From Pseudorasbora parva (Eukaryota; Chordata; Actinopteri; Cypriniformes; Gobionidae): DNA of 64,000 nucleotides. The translations under genes were made by a program, and so were the position numbers. Numbering within the stretch: position 1 is the stretch's first letter; each line of letters opens with the position of its first letter. Location of the stretch: assembly GCF_024679245.1 (NCBI RefSeq), contig NC_090187.1:26325815-26389814 (forward strand), written 5' to 3'. Below the pieces are notes generated by a model that saw only the letters and a list, made by a program, of their open reading frames with translations, was not told the origin of the DNA and did not search any database. Shown here piece after piece: positions 18,274 through 29,897 of the stretch.

Positions 18274-21200
18274 TTTTATTACAGATTTTATATACATACA
18301 TGCACGGGACAATTTATTAAGTGCTCATTAATGCAAATATTTATAATGACAGTTATAAATGTTTATACAAACTCTATGCAGGCTTTCATGCGTCTTGCAC
18401 TGAGGAGAGGCTTCCGTCAGGCCACTCTGCCATAAAGCCCTGACTGGTAGAGGGCTGCAGTGATGGTTGACTTTCTACAATTTTTTACCATCTCTCGACT
18501 GCATCTCTGGAGCTCAGCCACAGTGATCTTTGATCTCCCCCGATCTCCCCCTGATCTCCCCCGATAGCTCAGTTTGGCCGGACGGCCAGCTCTAGGAAGG
18601 GTTCTGGTCATCCCAAAAGTTTTCTATTTAAGGATTATGTAGGCCACTGTGCTATCAGGAACCTTACAGCAGAATTGTTTTGCAACCATGGCCAGATCTG
18701 TGCCTTGCCGCAATTCTGTCTCTGATCTCTTCAGGCAGTTCCTTTGACCTCATGATTCTCATTTACTCTGACATGCAGTGTGAGCTGTAAGGTCTTATAT
18801 AGACAGGTGTGTGGCTTTCCTAGTCCAGTCAAATCAGTATAATCAAACACAGCTGGACTCAAATGAAGGTGTAGAACCATCTCAAGGAAGATCAGAAGAA
18901 ATGGACAGCACGAGTTTAAATATATGAGTGTCACAGCAAAGGGTCTGAATACTTAACGTGATATTTCAGTTTTTCTTTTTTAATAAAGTGTCAATAATTC
19001 TGTGTTCTTCTGTCAGTATAGGGAGCTGTGTGTACATTAATGAGAATTTTTTTTACTTCAATGATTTTAGAATATGGCTGCAATATAACAAAGAGTGAAA
19101 CATTTAAGGGGGTCTAAATACTTTCCGTACCCACTGTATATTTAACCATTTTTGTAGGTATGACGGTGATTTTAGTGTACTTATGAAGTCAGTTAACACG
19201 AAAGGGCTACCAGAGTAACTACAGGTGTCATTTCAAACATTTTATTATGAGTTTTATCAATTTTAACAAACGTGTGCACTTATCTAATGCAATGACATTA
19301 TTAAAGGGTTAGTTCACCCAAAAATGAAAATTATTTAATTAATTACTCACCCTCATGTCGTTGGATGCCCCTAAGACCTTTGTTCATCTTCGGAACACAA
19401 ATGAAGATATTTTTGTACTGAATAAATGTACTGAATGCCAATGAAAGCCTATCTGAAGCCTTTCTCAGCCATTAGCTTTCAACAAAAATATCTTCATTTG
19501 TGTTCCGAAGATGAACGAAGGTCTTACGGGTGTCCAACGACATGAGGGTGAGTAATTAATGAAACAATTTTCATTTTAAAGAGCCTTTAAGAGTGGCTTA
19601 AGTGTCCAAATACACTTTTTTTTAGAGCTACCGTATAAATTCATCATAAGAGTTCGTCTACACTGATGTTGAGTAAATAATTTATTTTCACACACCTTTA
19701 ATAGCTCCAACTATGTTTTGATCGAGTCCTTTCCTGGTGTCATTCAGACCTCTCTTCCTTTTGCCATTGGGCAGTGAGTTTGCCAGCGTGGTGTCATCAA
19801 AGAACGCACACACCAGTTTCCTGAAGAGCAGGCTGCCAGAGCGTGTGTAGTTCAGTAAGATAGAGTCCAACTGTGCTTTAGGAATAAATACGTCATAATC
19901 CTCGGCCAACTGCACCTCCGGCTGGGAGAGACAGACGGGCAGGATATTAATAAAAAAAATTAATACAGACTCATGCATTCAAACACTGATACACACTCTG
20001 TAATCATTTCACATTTGCACCTTTAGTCAGCTGAGACAGAAATATAAGATATATAGTAAAAAATAATAATTTCTATACATCACTTATACCCACTTATAGG
20101 CTACACACTTGTCAGAATAAAAACATAGTCTACATAATTGTGAAACCATACACTGTAAAAAATAAAATCATGCCCCAATTGAAAATGTTCTAGTGACTGA
20201 TCACATAAAAAATGTTAGTTGGCCACATTTCATTTCTGTGAATTAAATTTAATTAACTGAAAATTTTAGATGTGATCAGTCACTAGAAAATTTTCAATTG
20301 GGTCCTGAATTTTATTATGCACTCATACCTTTATTTTCTATGGCATTTATAGAAAGACATGGCCATTAATCTGATGGGTGCAAACATATAAAAACTTGTA
20401 AAAATGAGGTTTGACAAGTAAATTGTTGGCTAGCTGGTTCCTTCTTTAAAAAAAAAGAAAACATTTGAGTATTAAATTATAAAAATAACATTTGAGTATT
20501 GCTTTCCAAATTATAATTCATAATACATGAATACATTATTTTTAAATAAAAGAATGCAAAATACATTTTTAATATATACATTAAAGGTTAACTTTCATAA
20601 TTCTTAATAATATGTTTCATTTAAATAAAATTATGAGAGCATAATGTTGATGAATATATTACATTTTAGTACTTATTCTACCAATGACTTATTATGCTTT
20701 TGTCCTGCAGAATCAACCAACAGTAGGTTGTGTTTGGTTTTTGAATGAATCCCTGTGTTTGAATGAATCGATTAAGAGAGTGATTCAATAAGTCGTTTAT
20801 ATAGACAGTGGCTGCATCTAAAAATGGCATACTTCCCTACTATATCGTAGGCAAGAAAACAGTATGTGACTAAAGAAGTGTGTCCGAATTCATAGTGCAC
20901 AGTAAAAAGTAGGCAAAAAGTACTGGATGACATTCTTATTCTGACGCAATTCTGAATTATGCATAGACACTTTAGTATCCATTGAGGCTACGGTAGAGAA
21001 TTTATGAATGACAGTGAAGCGACTCTACACTCTGCTTATTACACACACAGGGACGTGCAGCAGCACACAAACAATTTTAAATATTATAAATAAAAGGATT
21101 CATCTCTAGCGTTCAGTCTTTCCTCTCGCAAAAAATCTGTCATGGTGAAAGCACAACTGACTTTTAAAGGGAATGGGAGATGAGACTCTGATTAGTTTAT

Positions 21201-24200
21201 TGCATGTCACAGACAAAAGTCAACTTTATTTATATAGCGCTTTTTACAGAGCTGATTGTTTCAAAGCAGCTTCACAGTGTTAACAGGAAAATACTGCAAC
21301 AGAATTTGATTCGGCTGTACAGCCGCTCTGAAGAAAACGGTGATGCCATCTAGCTCATTTATGTGGGCAGATCAGTAATTTAGTTGATATAGTTAATTAA
21401 GTTTAGTAATTACATTTATTTGGATATTTAGTTGAAATTTTTGTGTCCCCAACTGAGCAAGCCAAGCCAAAGGCGACAGTGGCAAGGAACTAAAACTCCA
21501 TCAGGGCATAATGGAGCTCAGTCGGGGTGCCAGTTCTCCTCTGGCCAATTAGCAAAGCGTGTATGATTGTTATTCTGGCAACCTTACAGGTCAGAACAGT
21601 TATATTAGCTCTGAATATTAAAAAATCAGAGTAATCACGCTGGAGACGGGTTTATTGAGGACGACGTGTCGATTAAACAATTATTAAATAGGAATAATCG
21701 AAGGATCGGAGTCATCACGCCGGAGATGGGTTTATTGAGGATGCTGTGTGGATGAGACAATTTCAGAGGGGAGTCTAATTGACACGGTCTCTACAGACAC
21801 TTCAGCGAACACACCCATGATGACTCAATAAAGGAATTTTTAAGTTTATCTTGATTGTTAAATCGCACAATACCTTTGTGAGTACGGTCTATAGAAGAAG
21901 AAAAAAACTAACCGGATTGGTGCTTGCAACAGGGAGTTATTACAGTTAATGCCCAGAGCCCCCACTCAGCTAAAACGGCAGCTTTGGGGACATAACGTAA
22001 AGGGTGTCTTTGTGCCTCTAAACAGACACAAAATGGAATTAAAACGTCTGTCCAACATGAAAAGGGTCCTTACATGACAACGAGATGAGTTTAGCCACTT
22101 AGCCATTGTTTAAATTCACCTAAATAGTGTTTTAGACGGCTAGCTGTATCTTGCACTGAAGTCCCGTGGGAACGCAATTGTAGCCGGAAAAAAAGGCAAA
22201 TAGTCCAGTTGGGAAGAGTGTCGTGTGTGTAAAGCATGATTATTTTATTACTGCACATCTTTCCTCAAGCTGTGTATGCCCAAATGGAAGGATAAAAAAT
22301 AGGAATAGGAAATAAAGTTTACATTACCTCCACAGTGGTTGCACCCGTCTTTGACCACGGAATGGCATTTTTCTTCAACCGGCCCGGCTGTGTTGTGTCT
22401 GTGTAAGTGTGTTGTGTCATCCTTGTCAAAATGTTTGCAGCAAATTTTCACATTCTGTTGCCACAATTCCAAAAGGCACAAACGCGAATCTAGTGATGTC
22501 CGGTTTACGAACGAATCGTTCTTTTTAACCGGTTCGTTTTAGTGAACCGGGCGAACCAGTTCACCAAATCAGACTGAATCATTCTAAACGGTTCGCGTCT
22601 CAAATCAGAGCTGATCCCACAAGTTACTTTAGTTGCTCACTTTCTGACATGAGTGACAGTCCCACCGAATATAAATAAACGAATGTCTTGAGTTATATGT
22701 TGTAACTCCAACCGTTCACTGAACTGATACATGTTTTGCTGAGAGATCTGACAACACGAGCAGCTGATGCTGAGCATGCGTGTGTAACTGAAAGTGCAGC
22801 GGTCCTCAGGATCTGCAGGACAGAATCGAAAACCGTTTCTTTCAGATAACATTTGATACTAAGAACCAACGAGCAGATGAGCAGAGCCTCTTCATACACA
22901 CAACGCTCTTCCCAACTGGACTATTTGCCTTTTTTCCGGCTACCGCTGAGTTCCCACAAGACTTCAGCGCAAGAGTACAGCTAGCCGGCTAAAACAGGTG
23001 AATTTAAACAATGGCTAAGTGGCTAAATGCTCATTAAAAAAAATCTCATTATCATGTAAGGGACCGGTTCATATTGGACAGACATTTTAATTACATTTTG
23101 TGTCTGTTAAGAGGCACAAAGACACACATAACTGCCCTTTTAGCTGAGTGGGGGTTCTGGGCATTAACTTTAACAGCTCCGTGTTGCAAGGACTAATCCG
23201 GTTCGTTTTTTTCTTCTTCTAAAGACTGTACTCACAAAGATAAAACGATAAAGATAAACTTAAAAATTCGCCGGAGTTGTCCTTTAAGAGACTCGGTAAA
23301 ACCCTTTCGGAGCATGCGCCTGGCCTGCCAACCGTTTCTTCCGTTGTTAAACTAGCAAAAGTACATTCGGACATGCCCTAAGTGTACTGCGCCATGCACT
23401 TCAGACCATGCTCAGATCATTAAAATAGGGCCCTTAGTCTTCTTGAAGTGTGTTTAATATTATATTATATTATATTATATTATATTATATTATATTATAT
23501 TATATCATTACAAGGAATGCATTGACTCCCACACACATTCCCATTGGTGTACCTCTGTGGTGCTTTGGCCTCTGGAGACGCTGTAGTGAGAGGGATGTGT
23601 CTTCACACTGGAAATGGGATCTGTGATAAATGTTGCCACTGTGGAGGTCGTGTCCTCTCTGGACTTATTACACTCATTGACAGCATCAACCTCAGATGGT
23701 TGTAATGGAGGTGTGCTTTTTTTAGCGGCCGTGGCCAGAAGTGACACTCTGTGACCTGGCCTCCTCTTTCGAGTCCTCCTCCTGGAGATGGAGGCTCGGG
23801 ACGAGGAAAGCGAGACCTGGGAGCCCTGTTTGTTGTGGGTCCCTGAGAATAAAGCACAGCACAAGTCAATGCGGCTGTTTGTGCGTTCAGGTGAATTTGA
23901 GGGTAAGTATGTATGATTTACCTCTCTGAGTTTGGATTAGTTTCCTCATGGTACGTAACTCCAGCAGAATGGCCTGCAGAGTGCTCTTGCAGTTACACAT
24001 ACAGCAGCTGGGCTCAGTTGCCATGGCAGCAGGCACAGGGGGCAAGGCCATGTCTGAATCAGAACACAGACGCATCGTCAACACAACGGCCATCACTGAT
24101 GATGTCTAACACCCAGAGGCTCCAAGCACCCGGCACAAAAGCCACCTGACTTTCTGACTCCAGTGTGGGTGCGCCAGACTTACAGTGAAGGAGTTATTGT

Positions 24201-27200
24201 GTCTTTTTGTGTACAGAAGAAAGACATTACGTGTTTGCTGTGTTAGCCAAAGCTGTCTAGACACTTGCTGCTGTGGTGCCAGACAGTTCATCTTTCTGTA
24301 GCCAACAGTCACATAATACAACTTGTCCTGGAAAAAATCCCAAAGGGGGTTCAAGTAATATCTTCCTGTTTCCCTATCTGAAGTCACTTTAATAAGAAGC
24401 ATGGCAGCAGAGACACTAAATTGCAATAAATAGAGGTTAAAAGAAGTGGTGTGGTTTAGTTTTAAAAATCTGGACTGAAATGTGATAAATACAAAAGAAT
24501 AGAATGTACACAAATAAAATAATAAAATGCACTGAAAATAAAACATACTAAAATAAAATAAAATATATTATGTTATGTTATATTTAAAATGTCTTAATGT
24601 TATTGCATTAGATTATGAAATGTCTAACCAAGTATCATGTGTAACCAAATAATGCCAACTTCAAGTGTTGGTCATTATATTAACCCTTGACATCCACAAA
24701 GTATTCTTTTTTCTTAATTTTGAAGTAATAAAATATTTACCTTGAATGCAACTAAATTACTTTATTCTGTTGAACAAAAGAAGATATTTTAACCCGTAAA
24801 CGAATACCTCTGAGTCTTTTTAGTGACCCGTCTTTTAAAGTTAGACATCAACCTAATTAGTATGCCTTAAACAATTAATTATAAACAAACAAAAATAAAT
24901 AAATGAATAAAAGAATGCCTGTTTTCCCATTAATAATTTGTAAAAAAAATAATAAATAAAATAAGAATAATAATTGTATAGGGTCACTAATGACCCGAGG
25001 TGTGTAACAGTGTAAGTTTATTTTTTCTGCACAACAATAATTTAATGTTTGATGACTGAATATGTGCGATTGACCTTTATTCCTCAAGGTGGCGATGTCT
25101 GATACACAATGATGAAGTGATATTTTAGTAGTTACGGCAGGCAAAAAACAAAAGCATAGGAACAATCATCAGCAAAACTTGAAATGTCTCAGTGATTTAC
25201 TGCAGATCAAGAACTGAACTCAATCAAATATTACTGTCACTTGCAGGTGGATCTGATGAAGAAGCTGTCAGCGATCGAAATATGGATTTTGAAGATGTTG
25301 AAAATGATAGTTTTGAGAATATTTTTGAGATTGTGAATATGAGCCAGATGCTGAATGTGCTGGGAAATGAGCTCTGACGAGGACAGTGATGATGATAAAA
25401 CATCTGCTCAAACTGAAGCCTTCCAAGCTCCAAAAGGAAACAAAACATGCTTTATTTTATTCTTCTGTAATTGTTACTCTAATATCAGGAGAGTTTTATT
25501 TTATCGCAACATTTTTTCCCCCGCGACAGGTAGAGATCCATCTGTTAAAAGTTAAAATCAACTGTCTGGTTACCAAATATCTTCTTTTTTTGTTCAGCAG
25601 AAGAAAGAAACTCATACAGATTTAGAACACCATGAAGGTGAGTAAATGACAACCCTTTTATTTTTGGGTGAACTATCCCTTTAATGTCCAAAATACTATT
25701 TGGGGCCACTGCATATTAATATCATCACAGTGTTATATACCTACCTAAACGCGGCTCTGTTTTGCATTTGACATAGATTTTGCTCAAACAAATCTTTACA
25801 AGATTACAAAATCTCTGGTTTGTTTATAGACTCACCATTAGCTTTCAAGTGGTTTAGTATCCTCTGAGTTTTGGAGCGTGTGCCGTACTGCCCGTGAGTC
25901 AGAGGCAGGACTGAGCTCCAGCCGTCCTGGAGATGTTCAGGGGCCGGGCTCTGTGCCACGGGCAGGCTGAGAGCCTCTTCCTGAGGCTCTTGTTTCAGGG
26001 TCTCTCCCTCTCGTCCAACCCTCTGGTACACTCGTCCTGTCTTGTCACTCAGCAAGCGCATCATGCCTGTTATCTGTTTCTTTATCTCCATCCCTTCGTC
26101 ACCTAACCAGACTGAGACACAGTTAATACGCAGAGCCTTAACACATTAATGAAGTATGTGCTGAATGTTGGCTACCTTCACTCTCAGAAGCTGCTTCTCC
26201 TTCAGTGTCATTCTGGTCTACATCATCCATTTCATGGATAAAATCTAAATGAACCACAGAAAAGTTATTGTTTTTAAACTTTTATTTATATGAGAAAAAC
26301 ATAAAAGCTGAGGGAAAGACAGGAAAAAATATGATCAATCTATCCACCCATCTGTAATGTAATTTCATCCATCCATCCATGACCCACCCATCTATCCATC
26401 CACTCATCCATCCTTCATCCAACTATCCACTCATCATCCATCCACCCATCCAATCATCAATCTACAATGTCCGTGGTTGATGAGTTTCAACAAGCTGCAA
26501 GTTTGCAAGTATGCTTATAAATGAAGTATCAGATTGAATTTAATTTCCACAATTTGAGGTCGACAGCTATACATAACAGATATGCAAAACTACACATGAA
26601 ATTAGTATTATACAAATGCAATTAAAATTAACACGATTAATTAAATGTTCTGGCGGATATACTGTATTTGAACTCTTTTCAATATTTTATTTTAATTTTA
26701 ATTATTTGTTTGTTTTATATTTTTCAAATAAAGATATGTACAAAGCTGAGAATAAACATCACACAAGTCAAAACAAAGTATATACCGTACCGTTTTATAT
26801 AACTTTTTTTTTCCAGCTATATCCACGTTTCTGAAAGTTCATGCATGATACAGCTGAGTTGTGATTAGATCAGAATTTTGCTCTTTTTTAATGAGGGGAA
26901 GATAAAATCATTCGCATAATACATTGAGATCTCTAGGACAAGACAACAGCAATCAATTTTAACAGAATGTGGTATTTCAGCGAGTCCTGCAGTAAATTAA
27001 TTTAAATAAAAACAAAACACAAATAGTGTGTATTTGCTGTTAAAAAGTGCACGTAGGATTAAAACGTCTTAAATAGTTTTAGACGAAGTATAACAGGCTG
27101 TGATGTCACTCATCGCAGCAGCTGTATGCGTGACGTATGTGCGGTGCAGATGTGATGAAGTGATGCTGCAGGACCACCTGTAGGCTGCGTGACTGTGAAG

Positions 27201-27588
27201 AGCTTCATCCAGACCATCACCATATTCACGCAGCAAAAAGACCCGTATTATATTCTATCACACTTGAAGAAGAGCACATGGACAGACTAAATGCATCAGA
27301 AGGTGAAAATAATTGACTATGAACGCTGTTGAAAAACATGCGATTAAATCTAACAAAGAATCAAAATGACTCAAACAGAAAGAAGCGTCTGACAATGTGA
27401 TGAAGCGAGCAGGACAATGAGGGAATGATCGATTGTATCACAGGTGCATTCCAGAGTGCTGACGTAACGCCTCCGATGTGCTCTATTGTCTGCTGTCATC
27501 TCGCAGGACTGAATGTCCGCTTACCTGCATCATTCACCAGTTTAAAGCTCTGAGATTTCCTGCTCCGCTTCCTCTCCACAAACTCCAT
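17351..27588 (-). CDS. bend7: BEN domain-containing protein 7, complete
   Basis: Ten coding exons in transcript order: 27588-27525, 26244-26176, 26102-25836, 24053-23922, 23842-23553, 19921-19696, 18144-18031, 17797-17756, 17530-17492, 17400-17351 (TGA). They total 1293 nt, 430 residues, with consistent phases. The start MEFVERKRSRKSQSFKLV matches BEND7. The conserved MEIKKQITGM block opens the third exon's core. A Cys-rich coiled-coil segment (CCMCNCKSTLQAILLELRTM, about residues 149-168) follows. The BEN domain occupies about residues 280-386: DVFIPKAQLDSILLNYTRSG, FRKLVCAFFDDTTLANSLPN, then LPGPRDWVQILQDQIKLARR. BEN domains bind DNA or protein and act in chromatin-linked repression; the specific role of BEND7 is poorly known. 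The last three exons code a short Ser/Thr/Glu tail and are the least certain. Intron 5 holds a 1.5 kb hairpin-forming transposon and intron 6 a Tc1 relic. Confidence 0.93.
18186..18272. repeat. (AT)n followed by (AC)n compound microsatellite
   Basis: About 70 bp of AT dinucleotides run into about 16 bp of AC. In the bend7 transcript it lies roughly 40 nt upstream of the acceptor of the exon starting at 18144. Confidence 0.95.
18369..19138 (-). mobile_element. Tc1-like transposon, 5' fragment
   Basis: The right end is a Tc1-type inverted repeat ending TTTCCGTACCCACTG before TA (19137-19138). The minus strand encodes the N-terminal helix-turn-helix part of a Tc1 transposase: RTLPRAGRPAKLSYRGRSGG, then KITVAELQRCSREM and SGLYGRVA. 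The catalytic DDE part and the other end are missing. It sits in bend7 intron 6. Confidence 0.85.
19301..19590. mobile_element. Foldback MITE (CCCTCATGTCGTTGGA family)
   Basis: Two arms of roughly 100 bp are reverse complements: one runs ACTCACCCTCATGTCGTTGG to ACACAAATGAAGATATTTTTG, and the other returns through ATATCTTCATTTGTGTTCC to CCAACGACATGAGGGTGAGT. The loop is about 70 bp. It lies in bend7 intron 6, transcript-upstream of nothing coding. A single-arm relic of the same family lies at 25630-25684. Confidence 0.75.
20166..20310. mobile_element. Small foldback element
   Basis: CCAATTGAAAATGTTCTAGT and GACTGATCACAT on the left are mirrored by ATGTGATCAGTC and ACTAGAAAATTTTCAATTGG on the right, leaving a loop of about 65 bp. 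No coding capacity. The nearby stretch 20310-21200 shows nothing recognisable. Confidence 0.65.
21212..21600. mobile_element. Dispersed fish repeat with TTTATATAGCGCTTT motif
   Basis: The segment contains AACTTTATTTATATAGCGC, then AAAGCAGCTTCACAGTGTTA, a combination I recognise as a very common fish interspersed repeat. Boundaries are approximate and its class is not certain. It lies in bend7 intron 5. Confidence 0.5.
21628..21765. repeat. Tandem duplication, period about 80 bp
   Basis: GTAATCACGCTGGAGACGGG with GTTTATTGAGGACG (from 21631) recurs as GTCATCACGCCGGAGATGGG with GTTTATTGAGGATG (from 21711). There are two diverged copies between two transposon relics in bend7 intron 5. Confidence 0.7.
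21828..23286 (-). mobile_element. Long-inverted-repeat TTAA element (Kolobok-like?), copy 1
   Basis: Copy of the element described at 28462-29897, with its interior in the opposite orientation. The right end is intact (GCCGGAGTTGTCCTTTAA). The left end has lost the CTCCGGCG part of its tip. The arms are about 350 bp inverted repeats (CCGGATTGGTGCTTGCAACA, AGCCCCCACTCAGCTAAAAC). The interior contains CGAACGAATCGTTC/GAACCGG-type palindromes. Minus-strand frames give VKICCKHFDKDDT and HSVVKDGCNHCGG, possibly a zinc-finger relic. It lies in bend7 intron 5. Confidence 0.7.
23457..23505. repeat. (ATATT)n pentanucleotide tract
   Basis: About nine tandem copies of a five-base AT-rich unit, roughly 50 bp transcript-downstream of the donor of the bend7 exon ending at 23553. 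Confidence 0.95.
25630..25684. mobile_element. Single-arm relic of foldback MITE
   Basis: GGTGAGTAAATGAC and TTTTTGGGTGAACTATCCC match the end sequence of the foldback family seen at 19301-19590. Only one arm remains. It lies in bend7 intron 3. Confidence 0.5.
26334..26462. repeat. Degenerate (ATCC)n microsatellite
   Basis: ATCC, ACCC and ATCA tetranucleotides are interspersed over about 130 bp in bend7 intron 1. The remainder of that intron (to 27524) shows no exon or recognisable element. Confidence 0.85.
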
Positions 27589-28081
27589 TTTAAGGGCAGA
27601 GCGGTGAAGCGGCAGATTCCAGCCCAGCTCATCAGCACACAGGCTCTTTAATCACTGACAAACTCATTAAGTCCGGCTGATGATGAGTGAAGCGAACCTG
27701 AGCTTTAATAATAATCGCGCGTCTCTCTGGACTGATGATGATGATGGTGGTGGTGGTGAGGAGAAGGAGGATGATGGACAAGACGCGTTTACATTCTCCT
27801 GCGGGGCTGCTCGTTTATGATGTAAATAAATAAACCTCTTAATTCTTTCAGAATTCGTCACGTCTATTCCTTTGCGCCACCTGATGGTCGCTAATATTTG
27901 TGGGGCGCAAATATGAGGGTCCAGACTTACATTAGACAGACTGGAGGAAAATGACTCAGCCACTGGGATTCTGTTGAAGAAACTTTCAGTTTTGGCAGTG
28001 TGTGACTATACTCCCACAAAAGAGCGATGCGTGGGAAAAGAGTGAACTTTTTTTCTTAGGGCCAAATAACAAATAACTAGG

Positions 28082-28082
<1 letters not shown>

Positions 28083-28133
<51 letters not shown>
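28083..28133. repeat. (TA)n microsatellite
   Basis: A pure TA run in the bend7-prpf18 intergenic region. Confidence 0.95.
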
Positions 28134-28136
<3 letters not shown>

Positions 28137-28230
28137 GATATTTAATATTTTAATTTATAACATATGAGCATGTATCAATTTAAAATAATCACAATAGAGC
28201 AATGTAGTGAACAACTGTTTAATTAACAAG

Positions 28231-28236
<6 letters not shown>

Positions 28237-28318
<82 letters not shown>
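28237..28318. repeat. (TA)n microsatellite
   Basis: A pure TA run of about 80 bp just left of the nested Tc1 cluster; it may have removed that transposon's left tip. Confidence 0.95.
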
Positions 28319-28322
<4 letters not shown>

Positions 28323-28461
28323 TAAAATAACAAAACTATATCCGACATTCAAAGTAAAAAAAATAAAAAATAAAAATAAAATAAAAAATTCACATTGTCA
28401 GATTTTTAAAGAATTTATTAAAAAATTATGGTGGAAAATAAGTATTTGGTCAAAACAAAAG

Positions 28462-29897
28462 TTAAAGGACAACTCCGGCGAATTTTAAAGTTTATCTTGA
28501 TCGTTATTTGTGAGTACAGTCTATAGAAAAAAAACGAACCGGATTGGTGCTTGCAACAGGGAGTTATTACAGTTAATGCCCAGAGCCCCCACTCAGCTAA
28601 AACGGTAGCTTTGGGGACATGCACGTAAAGGGTGTCTTTGTGCCTCTTAACAGACATAAAATGCAATTAAAATGTCTGTCCAACATGAACAGGGCCCTCA
28701 CACGACAACAAGATGTGTTTAGCCACTTAGCCATTGTTTAAATTCACCAGTTTTAGCCGGCTAGCTGTGTCTCGCGTTGAAGTGGGGACCCAGCGGTAGC
28801 CGGAAAGTCGAGAAGAGCACCGTGTTTATGAAGAGGCTCTGCTCATCAGCTCGTCGGTCCTCAGTATTGAACGTGTCCGAGAGAAATAGTTTTCGGTTCT
28901 GTCCTGCTGATCCGATGAGGAACGCTGCTCGTTCAGTTACTTGCGCGTGCTCAGTATTAGCTGCTTGTGAGTTCATCAGATCTCTCAGCAAAACATGAGT
29001 CAGTTCAGTGAACGGTTGGAGTTACAACATATAATTCAAGACATTAGTTTATTTATATTCGGAGGGACTGTCACTCATGTCAGAAAGTAAGTAACTAAAA
29101 TAATGTGAGTGGCCAGCGCTGATTTGAGACGCGAACCGTTTAGAACGATTCAGTCCGATTTGGTGAACTGGTTTGCCTGGTTCACTAAAAAGAACCGTTT
29201 CAAAAGAACCGGTTAAAAAGAACGATTCGTTCGTGACCGGACATCACTAGAGTGATGATCCGATCGGGCTCACGAGTGAAGAAGAAATTGTTCGCGTTTG
29301 TGCCTTTCCGAATTGTAAAAATTTGCAGCGAACACTTGACTAACTTACAAAGACACAACACAGCCGGGCCGGTTGAAGAAAAATGCCATTCCGTGGTTAA
29401 AGACGGATGCAACCACTGTGGAGGTAATGGAAGCTTTATTTATCCTTCCATTTGGGCACACACGGCTTGAGGAAAGATGTGCAGTAATTTAAAATAATCT
29501 TGCTTTACACACACAACGCTCTTACCAACTGGACTGTCTTTTTTTACGGCTACCGCTGCGTTCCCACGGGACTTCAGCGCGAGACACAGCTAGCCGGCTA
29601 AAACTGGTGAATTTAAACAATGGCTAAGTGGCTAAACCCATCTCGTTGTCGTATGAGGGACCTGTTCATGTTGGACAGACATTTTAATTGCATTTTGTGT
29701 CTGTTAAGAGGCACAAAGACACCCTTTACGTGCATGCCCCCAAAGTTGCCGTTTTAGCTGAGTGGGGGCTCTGGGCATTAACTGTAAAAACTCTGTGTTG
29801 CAAGCACCAATCCGGTTTTTTTTTTTTCCTATAGACCGTACTCACAAAGATGTAACGATCAAGATAAACGTAAAAATTTGCCGGAGTTGTCCTTTAA
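28462..29897 (+). mobile_element. Long-inverted-repeat TTAA element (Kolobok-like?), copy 2, nested in Tc1
   Basis: Both ends are intact: TTAA then AGGACAACTCCGGCGAATTT on the left, and AAATTTGCCGGAGTTGTCCT then TTAA on the right. The inverted arms are about 345 bp each (28466 to about 28810, about 29545 to 29893). TTAA target sites are known for piggyBac and Kolobok superfamilies. The interior has a plus-strand frame with KICSEHLTNLQRHNTAGP and, in another frame, VCAFPNCKN. These could be remains of a C2CH (THAP-type) finger, a known part of Kolobok transposases, but spacing and frame are broken. No intact transposase is present, so the copy is non-autonomous. Confidence 0.7.

Noticed and set aside
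23508..23552. Extension of the bend7 fifth coding exon past 23553
   Set aside because: The frame stays open to 23508, but a donor (GAG then GTACAC) at 23553 gives the phase needed by the next exon, whose sequence continues the BEND7 match.
27667..27963. 98-aa minus-strand open frame upstream of bend7
   Set aside because: It lies in the presumed 5' region of bend7, with a simple (GAT)/(GGT) run coding Ser and Pro; no domain and no link to the bend7 frame.
28080..28320. Repeat and spacer pattern considered as a CRISPR-like array
   Set aside because: The repeats are dinucleotide runs without unique spacers, and the genome is a vertebrate's.
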